Assembly: GCA_900555105.1 (NCBI GenBank)
Contig: USJP01000027.1
Coordinates: 1-10,063 of the forward strand
From: an uncultured Coriobacteriaceae bacterium
Lineage (GTDB): Bacteria > Actinomycetota > Coriobacteriia > Coriobacteriales > UMGS124
Reading direction: 5' to 3'
Length of the DNA stretch: 10,063 bases
The translations under genes and the position numbers were made by a program. Shown here in pieces: positions 1 to 6,946 of this stretch. The notes beneath the pieces are model-generated. The model was not told the origin of the DNA and searched no databases. It was given only the letters and a program-made list of their open reading frames with translations. Each line of letters starts with the position of its first letter. Within the stretch, counting starts at the first letter, position 1.

Positions 1-262
1 CAAGTTCGGCGTCGGCCGGGTGGCGAGCCTCCAAAGCGCAGGTGGGGCACACCGTGGCGCACGTGCCGCAACCAACGCACAGGTCGGGGTCGACGTTGAC
101 CGCACCGTCCTCCACGCTGATGGCGCCCGACGTGCACGCCTGCGCGCAGCGCATGCAGCTCGCGTGACGGTTGCGCACCACAACGCAGCGGTAGGGGTAC
201 ACGTTGAGGTCGGAGCTCTGCAGACGCGCAAGCAGCGCGGCGGCCGAATCGACCTTAGCCAT
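1..262 (-). CDS. 4Fe-4S ferredoxin-type protein, N-terminal part (gene runs off the left edge)
   Basis: Seen: 87 complete codons from an ATG at 262, preceded by a G-rich GAGGGGGTG stretch, continuing open to the window edge. The start overlaps the end of the NapH-like gene by 8 bp, which implies translational coupling. A canonical cluster motif C62-x2-C65-x2-C68-x3-C72-P is present. An earlier motif reads H33-x2-C36-x2-C39-x3-C43, so the first ligand position is His rather than Cys unless C26 substitutes. Family knowledge: paired motifs of this kind bind [4Fe-4S] clusters and pass electrons between redox subunits. Inference: it is the last visible member of the NapG/NapH electron-transfer operon, either a small cytoplasmic ferredoxin or the N-terminal domain of a larger iron-sulfur protein. 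No signal peptide is seen at the start. The full product cannot be named because the C-terminus is missing. Confidence 0.8.
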   Translation of the reverse strand, partial: MAKVDSAAALLARLQSSDLNVYPYRCVVVRNRHASCMRCAQACTSGAISVEDGAVNVDPDLCVGCGTCATVCPTCALEARHPADAEL

Positions 263-1355
263 CCTCACGCACCCCCTCGCACTCATGAGCCTGCCTGGCA
301 GATGCGCCAGCCTTGGGCAGGAACGGAACGGAAATCGCATGCGCCGGGCACGCCTCCACGCAGGCACGGCACTTCACGCACTCGTTGATGGCCACGGGGC
401 TCTCGGCAAGGTTGCGCAGGTCGATGCCCTCGGGGCACGCCGCATGGCAGCGCCCGCAATGCGCGCCGCACGTCTCCTCCAGGCACATGTCCTTGTCGAT
501 CGTGGGCACGACCGTGCGGTTGCCCTTCGACACGAGCGACATGAGGGCGCCGAGCGGGCAGATGCGGTGGCACCACTTGCGGGCAAGGAACAGCTCGGCA
601 ATGAGCAGGGCGGGCACCACGAGAAGCGCCCAGGAAACAGAGCCGCCGAACAGCCTCAGTACCAGGAAGATGGTGGCAAAGGTGAGGCCAATGGGGCAGA
701 TGAGGCAAAACACCGGGAAGCCGAACACGGCAGCGGACAAAAGCGTGCCGCCCAGCACGAAATGACGGCTGTCAACGGCCTTGCCGCGCGCCTTGGCGCA
801 ACCCGAGCAACCCTGCGAGCAGGAACCCTTCTCCTTGCCGGCTGCAGCCTTGCGGCCGCCCTCGCAATCACCGTCGCGCAGACCCAGGATGCGCTCGACA
901 AAAGGCACCGAGCAGATCCATGAGCAGAAGGCGCGTCCAAACAGCAGGATGAGCGCCAAAGCGATGACGAGGCTGATGAGCACGCGCGGCACGAGCGTCT
1001 TGCTCGCAAGCAAGCTCGAAAGCGCGCCCATAGGGCAGATGGCCGAGATGGACTCCCACCCGAACGCCGAGATATTGCCCAGTGGCACCATGGCGACGAA
1101 GGCAACGGCGCACACGAGCAGCACGAGGGCCGGCAGGGCGCGGCGGAACTTCGTGAGGCCGCCGCCGCGCTTCTGACCCGGCTGTGGCTTGTAGCTGGCA
1201 CGCTTCTCCTTGGAGGCGACGGTCTTTCCGTCCGAGGCAGGCTCGCCCGCGGGCGCGGCCTGAGGCTTACAGCTGGCACGCTTGGCCTTCTTGGCAGGCG
1301 CGTCAGCCCCGGCACCGCCTGCAACCTGCGGCTTGTAGCTCTTTTTCTTCTCCAT
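255..1355 (-). CDS. NapH-like membrane 4Fe-4S protein (quinol dehydrogenase type)
   Basis: The 366-residue product resembles the NapH/CcoG group, membrane proteins that take electrons from the quinone pool and pass them through ferredoxin domains to a periplasmic reductase. Seen: an unusual Lys/Ala-rich N-terminal tail (about residues 1-70), then hydrophobic segments near 73-93, 122-140, 199-234 and 240-257. Membrane-edge Cys pairs are C144-x3-C148, C217-x2-C220 and C262-x3-C266-P. The C-terminal ferredoxin domain has C296/C300/C303/C307 (with an extra C291) and C326-x2-C329-x2-C332-x3-C336-P. Oddities: the tail carries three copies of a K-x-S-(Y/C)-K-P-Q motif; the first Cys pair is followed by Ser where the later motif has Pro; and a loop at 161-198 holds C164, C179, C183 and C186. 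The gene starts 4 bp after the NapG-like stop and overlaps the next ferredoxin gene, so it sits in the core of the operon. Substrate and terminal reductase are not shown by the sequence. Confidence 0.88.
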   Translation of the reverse strand: MEKKKSYKPQVAGGAGADAPAKKAKRASCKPQAAPAGEPASDGKTVASKEKRASYKPQPGQKRGGGLTKFRRALPALVLLVCAVAFVAMVPLGNISAFGWESISAICPMGALSSLLASKTLVPRVLISLVIALALILLFGRAFCSWICSVPFVERILGLRDGDCEGGRKAAAGKEKGSCSQGCSGCAKARGKAVDSRHFVLGGTLLSAAVFGFPVFCLICPIGLTFATIFLVLRLFGGSVSWALLVVPALLIAELFLARKWCHRICPLGALMSLVSKGNRTVVPTIDKDMCLEETCGAHCGRCHAACPEGIDLRNLAESPVAINECVKCRACVEACPAHAISVPFLPKAGASARQAHECEGVREDG

Positions 1356-1359
1356 GGCC

Positions 1360-1995
1360 CTACACCCCCCCCGCCTCGTCGACGTTCACAATGATGATTG
1401 CCCTGTGCGCCGTGCCGCTCACCATGGAGCCGGCACGCATCGAGGGGCACACATACTCGCAGGCACCGCAACCGTTGCACTTCTCGAGGTCGAGGTGCGG
1501 ACGCTTCGCGTCGTCGAGCGTGATGGCGTCGAGCTCGCAGGCGTCGTAGCAGTCGCGGCAGCGCGTCATGCGGTAGGCAAGGCACCAGTCATGCGTGAGC
1601 AGGGGCTTGCCGATCACCACGTCGCGCCTCTTGGCTCCCTCGTCGAGACGCAGGGCACCGGTAGGGCAAGTGAGCACACAGCGGGGATGCCCGTCGTTTT
1701 CCTCTTCGCAGAAGTCGCACCAACCCGAGTGAAAGTCCATCCGCGGGGTGCGCAGGTTGAGGAAGCCGTCCTCAATGCTCGCCGGGGAAATCGCCTTGCG
1801 CGGACATGCCTCGAAGCAGCGCTGGCAGCGTACACACAGCGACAGCAGTCTCTCGTCATCCTGACCACCCGGCGGGCGCAGCACGTCGTCGGCGGGCAGA
1901 CAGGTGGCAAGCGCGCCCAACCCGAGGGAGCCGGCCACACAAGCAAGGCCCACAACGGCGTTTCGCCTGGTCACACCCTTCTTTTCTTCATCCAT
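1360..1995 (-). CDS. NapG/MauM-like Tat-exported ferredoxin with four 4Fe-4S clusters
   Basis: The 211-residue product matches the NapG/MauM ferredoxin pattern. Seen: a twin-arginine signal with T9-R10-R11 followed by a hydrophobic run to about residue 30, then sixteen Cys in four groups: C54/C57/C60/C64, C93/C96/C106/C110, C138/C146/C149/C153 and C173/C176/C179/C183. Family knowledge: NapG is folded with its clusters in the cytoplasm, exported by Tat, and relays electrons from NapH to a periplasmic molybdoenzyme. The ATG at 1995 is preferred because GGGAGGAG lies 10 bp upstream and it puts the RR motif at the usual distance from the N-terminus; a longer reading from a TTG at 2031 has no such support. 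The NapH-like gene follows after 4 bp. NapG and NapH without a visible NapA or NapC suggests they serve some other or distant reductase, so a nitrate-specific name is not justified. Confidence 0.88.
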   Translation of the reverse strand: MDEEKKGVTRRNAVVGLACVAGSLGLGALATCLPADDVLRPPGGQDDERLLSLCVRCQRCFEACPRKAISPASIEDGFLNLRTPRMDFHSGWCDFCEEENDGHPRCVLTCPTGALRLDEGAKRRDVVIGKPLLTHDWCLAYRMTRCRDCYDACELDAITLDDAKRPHLDLEKCNGCGACEYVCPSMRAGSMVSGTAHRAIIIVNVDEAGGV

Positions 1996-2076
1996 AGCTC
2001 TTAAGCTCCTCCCAAACCGTCCCTGAACCAAAACGGGAAATCGTTGCCACGCGGCACACGCAGGGCCCCGTGCGGC

Positions 2077-2094
2077 GCAGGACCTGGGTCCAGC
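2077..2094. promoter_or_regulatory. Imperfect dyad between the TorD and NapG-like genes
   Basis: The 143-bp gap between the TorD stop and the NapG-like start holds a near-palindrome GC-a-GGACC-tg-GGTCC-a-GC. The two-base centre is too tight for a good RNA hairpin, so a protein-binding site is more plausible than a terminator. No convincing -35/-10 pair was found near it. This gap is the largest in the NapGH part of the cluster, so an internal promoter or control site here is possible but unproven. Confidence 0.2.
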
Positions 2095-2138
2095 ACCGCC
2101 GTCAACCGCCGGGCCGCCGCAACGATTCCGAGTGGTGC

Positions 2139-2840
2139 CTAGGCGGCCTGGGCGCCGTCGAGAAGCTCGGCGAGAAGCTCTCCCTCGGTCTGCACGAAGC
2201 CCAGCGTGAGCTCGGCAAGACCGCGATAGAGCTCGGTCTCGGAGAAACGCAGCATGTCGGCCACGAGCATGGGAACCCAGTTGGCCAGGTGCTCGGCCAC
2301 AAAGTCGCGCTGTGTGGAGAGCATCTCAACGGCGGCGTCCTCATCGCCCTTGCGAAGCGCCGCCGCGGTGCGCTGGCACATCACCTGCATGAACTCGAGC
2401 TCAACGGCGATGTGGTCCTCGCACTCGCGCCAGTGCTCGTCCTTCTTGAGGTTGTTGGCGCGATAGACCGCTAGCACCTCGGAGCGGGCCTGCTGCATCA
2501 TGAGGCGCTTCTCAGAGGTGTGCACCGACTCATAGGGGTAGGCGGCGGAGTGGCCATTCACGCCGTGGCCGATGAAAACGCGCACGTAGTCGCGCGCCAG
2601 GTCGAGCAGGGCCGGCTCCCAGACGCTCGTGAGGTAGCGGTGCATGAGCTCGTAGCCGGCGTCGACATGGGCGTTGCCCGTGTTCTCGGGAAACGTCATG
2701 CCGCGCAGCTGGGTGAGCAAAGGGCCGTCGACCTCGACGCGGAACAGGCGCGCAAGCAGGCCGTAAGTGTCGGCGCGGCCGTCCATGGCGCTGGCGAGCT
2801 CGGCGAGTTCAGGGGAAACGACGGGTGCGGATGCGGTCAT
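2139..2840 (-). CDS. TorD/DmsD-family molybdoenzyme chaperone
   Basis: The 233-residue, largely alpha-helical, soluble product has the hallmarks of the TorD family: Y101-P-Y-E-S105 followed by a helix, E141-D-H-x-A-V-E-L-E-F-M151, and a C-terminal F180-x3-H184-L-x2-W188-V-P segment. Family knowledge: these cytoplasmic chaperones bind the Tat signal and apo-form of DMSO/TMAO-reductase-like molybdopterin enzymes and hold them back from export until cofactor is inserted. The ATG at 2840 has AAGGAG about 8 bp upstream. It sits between a protein of unknown function (96 bp upstream) and the NapG/NapH pair (143 bp downstream), all on one strand. Its client is not in the window, and a catalytic molybdopterin subunit would be expected nearby. 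The family is confident; which reductase it serves is unknown. Confidence 0.88.
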   Translation of the reverse strand: MTASAPVVSPELAELASAMDGRADTYGLLARLFRVEVDGPLLTQLRGMTFPENTGNAHVDAGYELMHRYLTSVWEPALLDLARDYVRVFIGHGVNGHSAAYPYESVHTSEKRLMMQQARSEVLAVYRANNLKKDEHWRECEDHIAVELEFMQVMCQRTAAALRKGDEDAAVEMLSTQRDFVAEHLANWVPMLVADMLRFSETELYRGLAELTLGFVQTEGELLAELLDGAQAA

Positions 2841-2936
2841 GGTCTCTCTCCTTACGTGGGGGTGTGCTAGGGGACGTACACGACTGTCGGGCCGCGCGAT
2901 CAGCTTGGCGCGGGACAGAAATCGGGCAGATGCGGG

Positions 2937-3773
2937 CTACTCGGCTGCGATGCCGTGCTTCTCGAGGTAACGACGGCCCAGATCGGTGGCATTCCAACCA
3001 CCGTCGTGCCAGCTCAGGGCCTCGCGGTTCTCCAACAGCTCGATGAAGTGGTTCGAGTAGCGGCGGGGCTTCTGCACAAGCGGGTCGTCATCGACAATGG
3101 CGTCAATCTGGGGCTTGGTACGGGGCTCCTGCGCGCAGAAGGCGAGCACGCGCTCATACACAGGCAGGTACACGCTCTCGGTGTCGCTCGCGAGCAGCTC
3201 CTCGAGCGCCGATCCCTCGCGATGTGCGGCGAGCACCGTGAGGCCCTCGTCGGTCGAGGTCCAGTACGTCGTGGGGTGCGCGGCGGACATGTGGGCTTCA
3301 GCCTCGCCGTCGCAGTCCTGCTCGGCAGGCAAATCACCCTCGCCCTGCTCCTCGGACGTCTCAGGCTCCTCGGTGCGGCTCACAAGCGCACCGGCGCGCT
3401 CAAGGATGGTGCACAGCGACTGGGGCGTGTAGACCGAGCGGTTCTCCGCCTGAGCCTGCTTCACGAGCTGGGCGACCTCCTCGCTGGTGTGCTCGTCGCA
3501 GCAGAACTCGATGATCTGCAGGAACACCGGCTTGCGGCCGGGGTTGCGGTGCAGCAGCTCCTCGATGGCGTCCTGGGCACTTGCAAAGCGGTCCTTGTCA
3601 AAGACGCTCTTTACCTTTACCTCTTCGGGCATCTCCGCCATGACCGGCAGGTCGACGATGCCGTCCTCGTCGGGGTCGACGCCATCCTGCGCGGGCTCAA
3701 AGTCATCGGCCAGCGGGTCGAACACGCCTTCGTCCTCATCGAGGAAAAACTCATCCAGGTTCTCTTGTGCCAT
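2937..3773 (-). CDS. Acidic protein of unknown function with two similar internal domains
   Basis: I do not recognise this 278-residue protein. It has no signal peptide or membrane segment and looks cytoplasmic. The first 50 residues are strongly acidic, and a second acidic, low-complexity linker spans about 134-162. The two regions they separate resemble each other: A69-I-E-E-L-L74 with A189-L-E-E-L-L194, F90-C91 with F212-C213, and I123-L-E-R-A-G-A-L130 with L246-L-E-N-R-E-A-L253. The second copy continues into H-D-G-G-W and a T-x2-G-R-x-Y-L ending that resembles a winged-helix wing and last helix; this is an impression, not a match. Start: ATG at 3773 with GGAGAGGG upstream; a GTG four codons earlier or an in-frame start at 3872 are possible. 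It lies 96 bp before the TorD gene on the same strand, so it may assist assembly or regulation of the redox system. It could also be unrelated. Confidence 0.75.
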   Translation of the reverse strand: MAQENLDEFFLDEDEGVFDPLADDFEPAQDGVDPDEDGIVDLPVMAEMPEEVKVKSVFDKDRFASAQDAIEELLHRNPGRKPVFLQIIEFCCDEHTSEEVAQLVKQAQAENRSVYTPQSLCTILERAGALVSRTEEPETSEEQGEGDLPAEQDCDGEAEAHMSAAHPTTYWTSTDEGLTVLAAHREGSALEELLASDTESVYLPVYERVLAFCAQEPRTKPQIDAIVDDDPLVQKPRRYSNHFIELLENREALSWHDGGWNATDLGRRYLEKHGIAAE

Positions 3774-4083
3774 CTTTCCATCCACCCTCTCCAAAACGCG
3801 ACGCTTGGCGTTTGTTGCTCGTGCGAGCGCACCGACAGATGCACGCACGCCCGCAACGTCTATGAGGCTCACGATATGGTCAGGCTGGGCTCACCCTTCG
3901 TATCGACGGGATGATTGGAGGTGGATTTAGTTCGCTCATTCAAGCGGGATGAGGTCGCGACCAGGGATTTTGTACGCAATCATCCTTGGATGAAGCAAAT
4001 GATATGCCCTATTACATTTTTGAAAATGGGTGCTATCCTGCCATGAGCAACGCACGAGTCAGCCCCAGTCAGAAAGCGCAGCA
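3774..4083. other. Divergent intergenic region between the redox cluster and the exporter gene
   Basis: This 310-bp stretch separates the minus-strand redox cluster from the plus-strand exporter and should hold both promoters. Seen: a perfect 10-bp palindrome GGTCGCGACC at 3953-3962, a candidate operator, and an AT-richer segment from about 3964 to 4040 containing the best promoter candidate (listed separately). The part nearest the minus-strand gene, 3774-3872, stays open in that gene's frame and could encode an N-terminal extension, but its start has no clear ribosome binding site. No convincing minus-strand promoter, RNA gene or riboswitch was found. Confidence 0.45.
4011..4039 (+). promoter_or_regulatory. 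Candidate extended -10 promoter for the YddG-type gene
   Basis: Seen: ATTACA (4011-4016), a 17-bp spacer, then TATCCT (4034-4039) preceded by TG at 4031-4032, giving an extended -10 of form TGCTATCCT. Transcription would begin near 4046, which places an upstream GTG at 4030 outside the mRNA and favours the ATG at 4084. The match is by eye and neither hexamer is perfect. Confidence 0.4.
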
Positions 4084-4998
4084 ATGGACAGCGACGTCTC
4101 AAGTCCCACAGCAATCCCCTCCCCCACCCCTCGCGCCACCTTTTTGGGCATGGGCGCAGTTGTGGTATGGGCACTCATGGCGGGGTTGGTCAAACTCGTC
4201 TCCATGGGCTTCGGCGCCACGCTGGGAACGGCCTTGCTGTACACGGTCGCGGCAACGGCACTGCTCATCGTACGACCGCCCAAGCTCAAGACCATCCCGC
4301 GTCGCTATCTGCTCATAGGCGGGGCGCTCTTTGTGAGCTACGAGTCCGTGTTCGCCCTTGCCATCTCCATGACAACGAGTTCCATGCAGGCGGTCGAAGT
4401 GAGCCTCGTCAACTATCTGTGGCCCACGCTCACCGTGCTTTTCTGCGCGGCAGCCTCAGGAAAGAAGGGTGCCGTGGGGCGTGTAATACCGGGCGCCATC
4501 ATCGCAACCGCCGGCGTCATGGTGGCTGTGGGCGGCAACGCCGGCTTCACGCCCGCCCAGCTCGCTGAGCACCTGGGCGCAAACCCCGTCCCCTACCTGC
4601 TCACCCTCATCGGCGCCGTCATCTGGGCGCTCTATTCCACCGTCACTCCCAAAATCTCGCAGGGCGCCGACGCCACGTCGCTCTTCTTTGTCGGCGTTGC
4701 CACCACGCTGTGGGTGGTCTTTTTCATCTCTGGCCCCTACCTGCCCGAACAGGTGCCCTCCGCACCTGCGATTGTCGCCCTCCTGGCGGCCGCGGCCTGC
4801 GTGGCAAGTGGGTACACCCTGTGGGGCCACGGCCTCATCAAGGGCGACGTACGCAAAATGGCCGCCTTCTCCTACGCGGCCCCCGTGCTTTCCACACTGG
4901 CAAGCTCCATCTTGCTCGGCGTCTCGCTCAACCCCATCTACTGGGCGGGCACCGCGGCCGTCTTTGTGGAATCGCTCCTCAACTGGCGCGCGGGGTAA
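4084..4998 (+). CDS. yddG: YddG-type aromatic amino acid exporter (DMT superfamily)
   Basis: The 304-residue integral membrane protein aligns from memory along its length with E. coli YddG. Shared signatures are F83-V-S-Y-E87 in a membrane helix, Q102-A-V-E-V106 followed by V109-N-Y-L-W-P114, and I175-G-A-V-I-W-A-L-Y-S-T-V186. About ten hydrophobic helices fit the EamA/DMT fold. Family knowledge: YddG exports phenylalanine, tyrosine, tryptophan and analogues across the inner membrane. The ATG at 4084 is chosen because the mature alignment begins just after it and it lies downstream of the likely promoter; its ribosome binding site is weak. A GTG at 4030 would add 18 residues. It is transcribed away from the redox cluster, and 118 bp separate it from the next gene with no clear terminator between. 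Substrate assignment rests on family similarity alone. Confidence 0.88.
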   Translation: MDSDVSSPTAIPSPTPRATFLGMGAVVVWALMAGLVKLVSMGFGATLGTALLYTVAATALLIVRPPKLKTIPRRYLLIGGALFVSYESVFALAISMTTSSMQAVEVSLVNYLWPTLTVLFCAAASGKKGAVGRVIPGAIIATAGVMVAVGGNAGFTPAQLAEHLGANPVPYLLTLIGAVIWALYSTVTPKISQGADATSLFFVGVATTLWVVFFISGPYLPEQVPSAPAIVALLAAAACVASGYTLWGHGLIKGDVRKMAAFSYAAPVLSTLASSILLGVSLNPIYWAGTAAVFVESLLNWRAG

Positions 4999-5056
4999 GA
5001 CGCAGGGTAATCAACTAGGACCCAGTGGCGCCCATACGCATACTCTCTCCAGGCGC

Positions 5057-5062
5057 TATACT
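5057..5062 (+). promoter_or_regulatory. Possible -10 element before the AAA-ATPase gene
   Basis: TATACT matches the -10 consensus in five of six positions and lies 55 bp before the ATG at 5117, in an AT-richer island. No good -35 hexamer is seen 16-18 bp upstream, so the gene may instead be read through from the exporter gene. Confidence 0.25.
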
Positions 5063-5116
5063 CTTCCCCGACACGGAAGAAGACATATATCTAGGTGAAC
5101 GCCGGGAGATGAACAC

Positions 5117-6793
5117 ATGGCACGGACGATATCCATTGGGGCGCAAGGCTTTGCCGACATCCGTGAACACAACGACTTCTATGTCGACAAAACCGGCTTT
5201 ATCTCCCAATGGTGGAATTCGTCTGATCCCGCCACCCTTATCTGCCGCCCCCGCCGCTTTGGCAAAACGCTCAACATGAGCATGCTTGAATGTTTCTTTT
5301 CCTCGGCGTATGCAGGGCGCCATGATTTGTTCGAAGGTCTTGCCGTCTGGAACGACACCGAGTTGCGAGCCGAGCAGGGCACATGGCCCGTCGTTGCCCT
5401 CTCATTTGCGGGCGCAAAAGGTGCGACCCTCGAAGACATATCTCTTCGCATCCGCGAACGCATCGCCCAAGCCTGGCGCAGCCATGTCGAAACGCTCGAT
5501 TCAAGCCTGCTTCCGGAGAGTGAGGCCGACGTACTCACAGGCCGAACAACCTACATTTCAATCGAGAGCGCACCGTCATCCTTGCTTCGCCTATGTGAAC
5601 ACCTGTATCAGGCAACAGGCAAGCGCGCCATCATCCTGCTTGACGAATACGACACCCCCATGCAAGAAGCCTGGGTGGGCGGTTTCTGGGGCGAGCTCAC
5701 AGAATTCGTACGCAGCCTCTTCAACAACACGTTCAAAACAAACCCCTTCCTCGAACGCGCCGTTTTGACCGGCGTCACGCGCATCAGCCGCGAGTCCATC
5801 TTCTCAGACCTCAACAACCTCGCCGTCGTCACCACGACCACAGAACAATATGAGGACTGCTTTGGCTTCACCGAACAAGAAACGTTCGCAGCCATGGACG
5901 AAATGGGCCTCACGGAGCGCGAACAGGTCAAAGAGTGGTACGACGGCTTCTCTTTCGGGCATATAACTGATATCTATAATCCTTGGTCAATCACCAATTA
6001 CCTCAAGTACGGCACAGCTCAACCATACTGGGCGAACACAAGCAGCAATGCCCTGGCGAGCAAACTCGTGCGCGAGGGGGATTCTCAAATCAAGGAAGAT
6101 TTCGAGCGCCTCTTGCAAGGAGGCACGGTTTCCAAAGTCCTTGACGAGCAAGTTGCCTTCGGTGAGCTGGGAAGCAAACCGGGAGCCGTGTGGGCACTGT
6201 TGCTTGCCAACGGATACCTCAAGGTCATGTCTCGTCAAACGATTGACCAAGGGGGCGCCTACGAACTTGCGCTGACAAATCGCGAGGTAACGCTCAGCTT
6301 CGACACAATGGTGAAAGGATGGTTCGAGCAAAGCGCTTCGTATTACAACGGGTTTATCCAGGCGCTGCTCACGGGCGACCTCGACGCAATGAACGGCTAC
6401 ATGAACGATGTCGCCCTCGACACGTTCAGCCTGTTCGACTCGGGCATCCGACCAGCCGAAAGAGAACCCGAGCGCTTCTATCACGGATTTGTGCTCGGTC
6501 TGCTCGTCGAGCTGCGAGGGCGTTACGTCATCACGTCAAACCGTGAAAGCGGGTACGGCCGCTACGACGTCATGCTCGAACCACTGGATTCCAAGCGCGA
6601 CGATGCCATCATCGTCGAGTTCAAGGTGTTCAACCCCCGGCACGAGAAGAATCTCGATGAGACCGTCGCTGCAGCCAAAGCGCAGATTACCGAGAAACGC
6701 TACGCAGCAGGCCTTGAAGCGCACGGTATCCCCCAAGACCGCATCCGCACCTACGGCTTCGCCTTTAAGGGCAAGCAAGTGCTTATTGGTTAG
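5117..6793 (+). CDS. AAA-ATPase-like protein with C-terminal PD-(D/E)XK nuclease domain
   Basis: The 558-residue product has the architecture of the AAA-ATPase-like/PDDEXK family (Pfam AAA-ATPase_like plus PDDEXK_9, formerly DUF1703). Seen: Y22-V-D-K-T-G near the N-terminus, a Walker A-like R44-P-R-R-F-G-K-T51, a Walker B-like I172-I-L-L-D-E-Y-D179, the family motif Y275-D-G-F-S-F-G with I286-Y-N-P-W-S-I, and near the C-terminus a nuclease-like D484 followed by E501-F-K503. All core residues are present and the length is normal, so it looks intact. The ATG at 5117 has GGGAG 8 bp upstream. Family knowledge: such proteins are abundant and often multicopy in gut anaerobes; their role is not settled, and defence or mobile-element links have been suggested. 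No transposase or phage gene is adjacent. Parts of the gene, for example around 5960-6000, are visibly AT-richer than the neighbours, consistent with transfer. Confidence 0.88.
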   Translation: MARTISIGAQGFADIREHNDFYVDKTGFISQWWNSSDPATLICRPRRFGKTLNMSMLECFFSSAYAGRHDLFEGLAVWNDTELRAEQGTWPVVALSFAGAKGATLEDISLRIRERIAQAWRSHVETLDSSLLPESEADVLTGRTTYISIESAPSSLLRLCEHLYQATGKRAIILLDEYDTPMQEAWVGGFWGELTEFVRSLFNNTFKTNPFLERAVLTGVTRISRESIFSDLNNLAVVTTTTEQYEDCFGFTEQETFAAMDEMGLTEREQVKEWYDGFSFGHITDIYNPWSITNYLKYGTAQPYWANTSSNALASKLVREGDSQIKEDFERLLQGGTVSKVLDEQVAFGELGSKPGAVWALLLANGYLKVMSRQTIDQGGAYELALTNREVTLSFDTMVKGWFEQSASYYNGFIQALLTGDLDAMNGYMNDVALDTFSLFDSGIRPAEREPERFYHGFVLGLLVELRGRYVITSNRESGYGRYDVMLEPLDSKRDDAIIVEFKVFNPRHEKNLDETVAAAKAQITEKRYAAGLEAHGIPQDRIRTYGFAFKGKQVLIG

Positions 6794-6845
6794 CGTACAG
6801 CCCTTGCCAATCCACCTGCCGCGTATAGACTGCCTCGAGACACAG

Positions 6846-6893
6846 AGTGGCCCGGCTCCCCAACGCGATGTGTGCATGGGAAGCCGGGCCACT
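6846..6893 (+). terminator. Hairpin terminator between convergent genes
   Basis: A perfect 12-bp inverted repeat, AGTGGCCCGGCT (6846-6857) and AGCCGGGCCACT (6882-6893), encloses a 24-base loop whose inner CCC/GGG can extend the stem past one mismatch. It begins 52 bp after the AAA-ATPase stop. The plus-strand sequence that follows is moderately T-rich (GTCATTCTTGCTGTTCTTG) without a clean U-run, while the other flank is not T-rich, so it favours the plus strand but may also block readthrough from the convergent glycerate kinase gene. Confidence 0.7.
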
Positions 6894-6946
6894 GTCATTC
6901 TTGCTGTTCTTGTTACTCAGTAGAGCACTCCGGAATCTGTGAGCCC

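Noticed and set aside
1996..2031. TTG start at 2031 for the NapG-like protein
   Set aside because: It would place the ribosome binding site GGGAGGAG inside the gene and move the twin-arginine motif away from the N-terminus.
3911..3952. A 13-codon mini-ORF on the plus strand in the divergent intergenic region
   Set aside because: It has no ribosome binding site before it, lies upstream of the candidate promoter, and is short enough to arise by chance.
4020..4039. TTGAAA at 4020-4025 as the -35 of the exporter promoter
   Set aside because: Only 8 bp separate it from TATCCT, far too short for sigma70-type recognition.
4043..4318. A Trp-rich frame starting at ATG 4043, tempting as a leader peptide sensing aromatic amino acids before an aromatic exporter
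   Set aside because: Most of its Trp codons lie inside the exporter coding sequence, read in a shifted frame, so they follow from the exporter's Gly/Met/Val-rich helix. No terminator/anti-terminator pair is seen.
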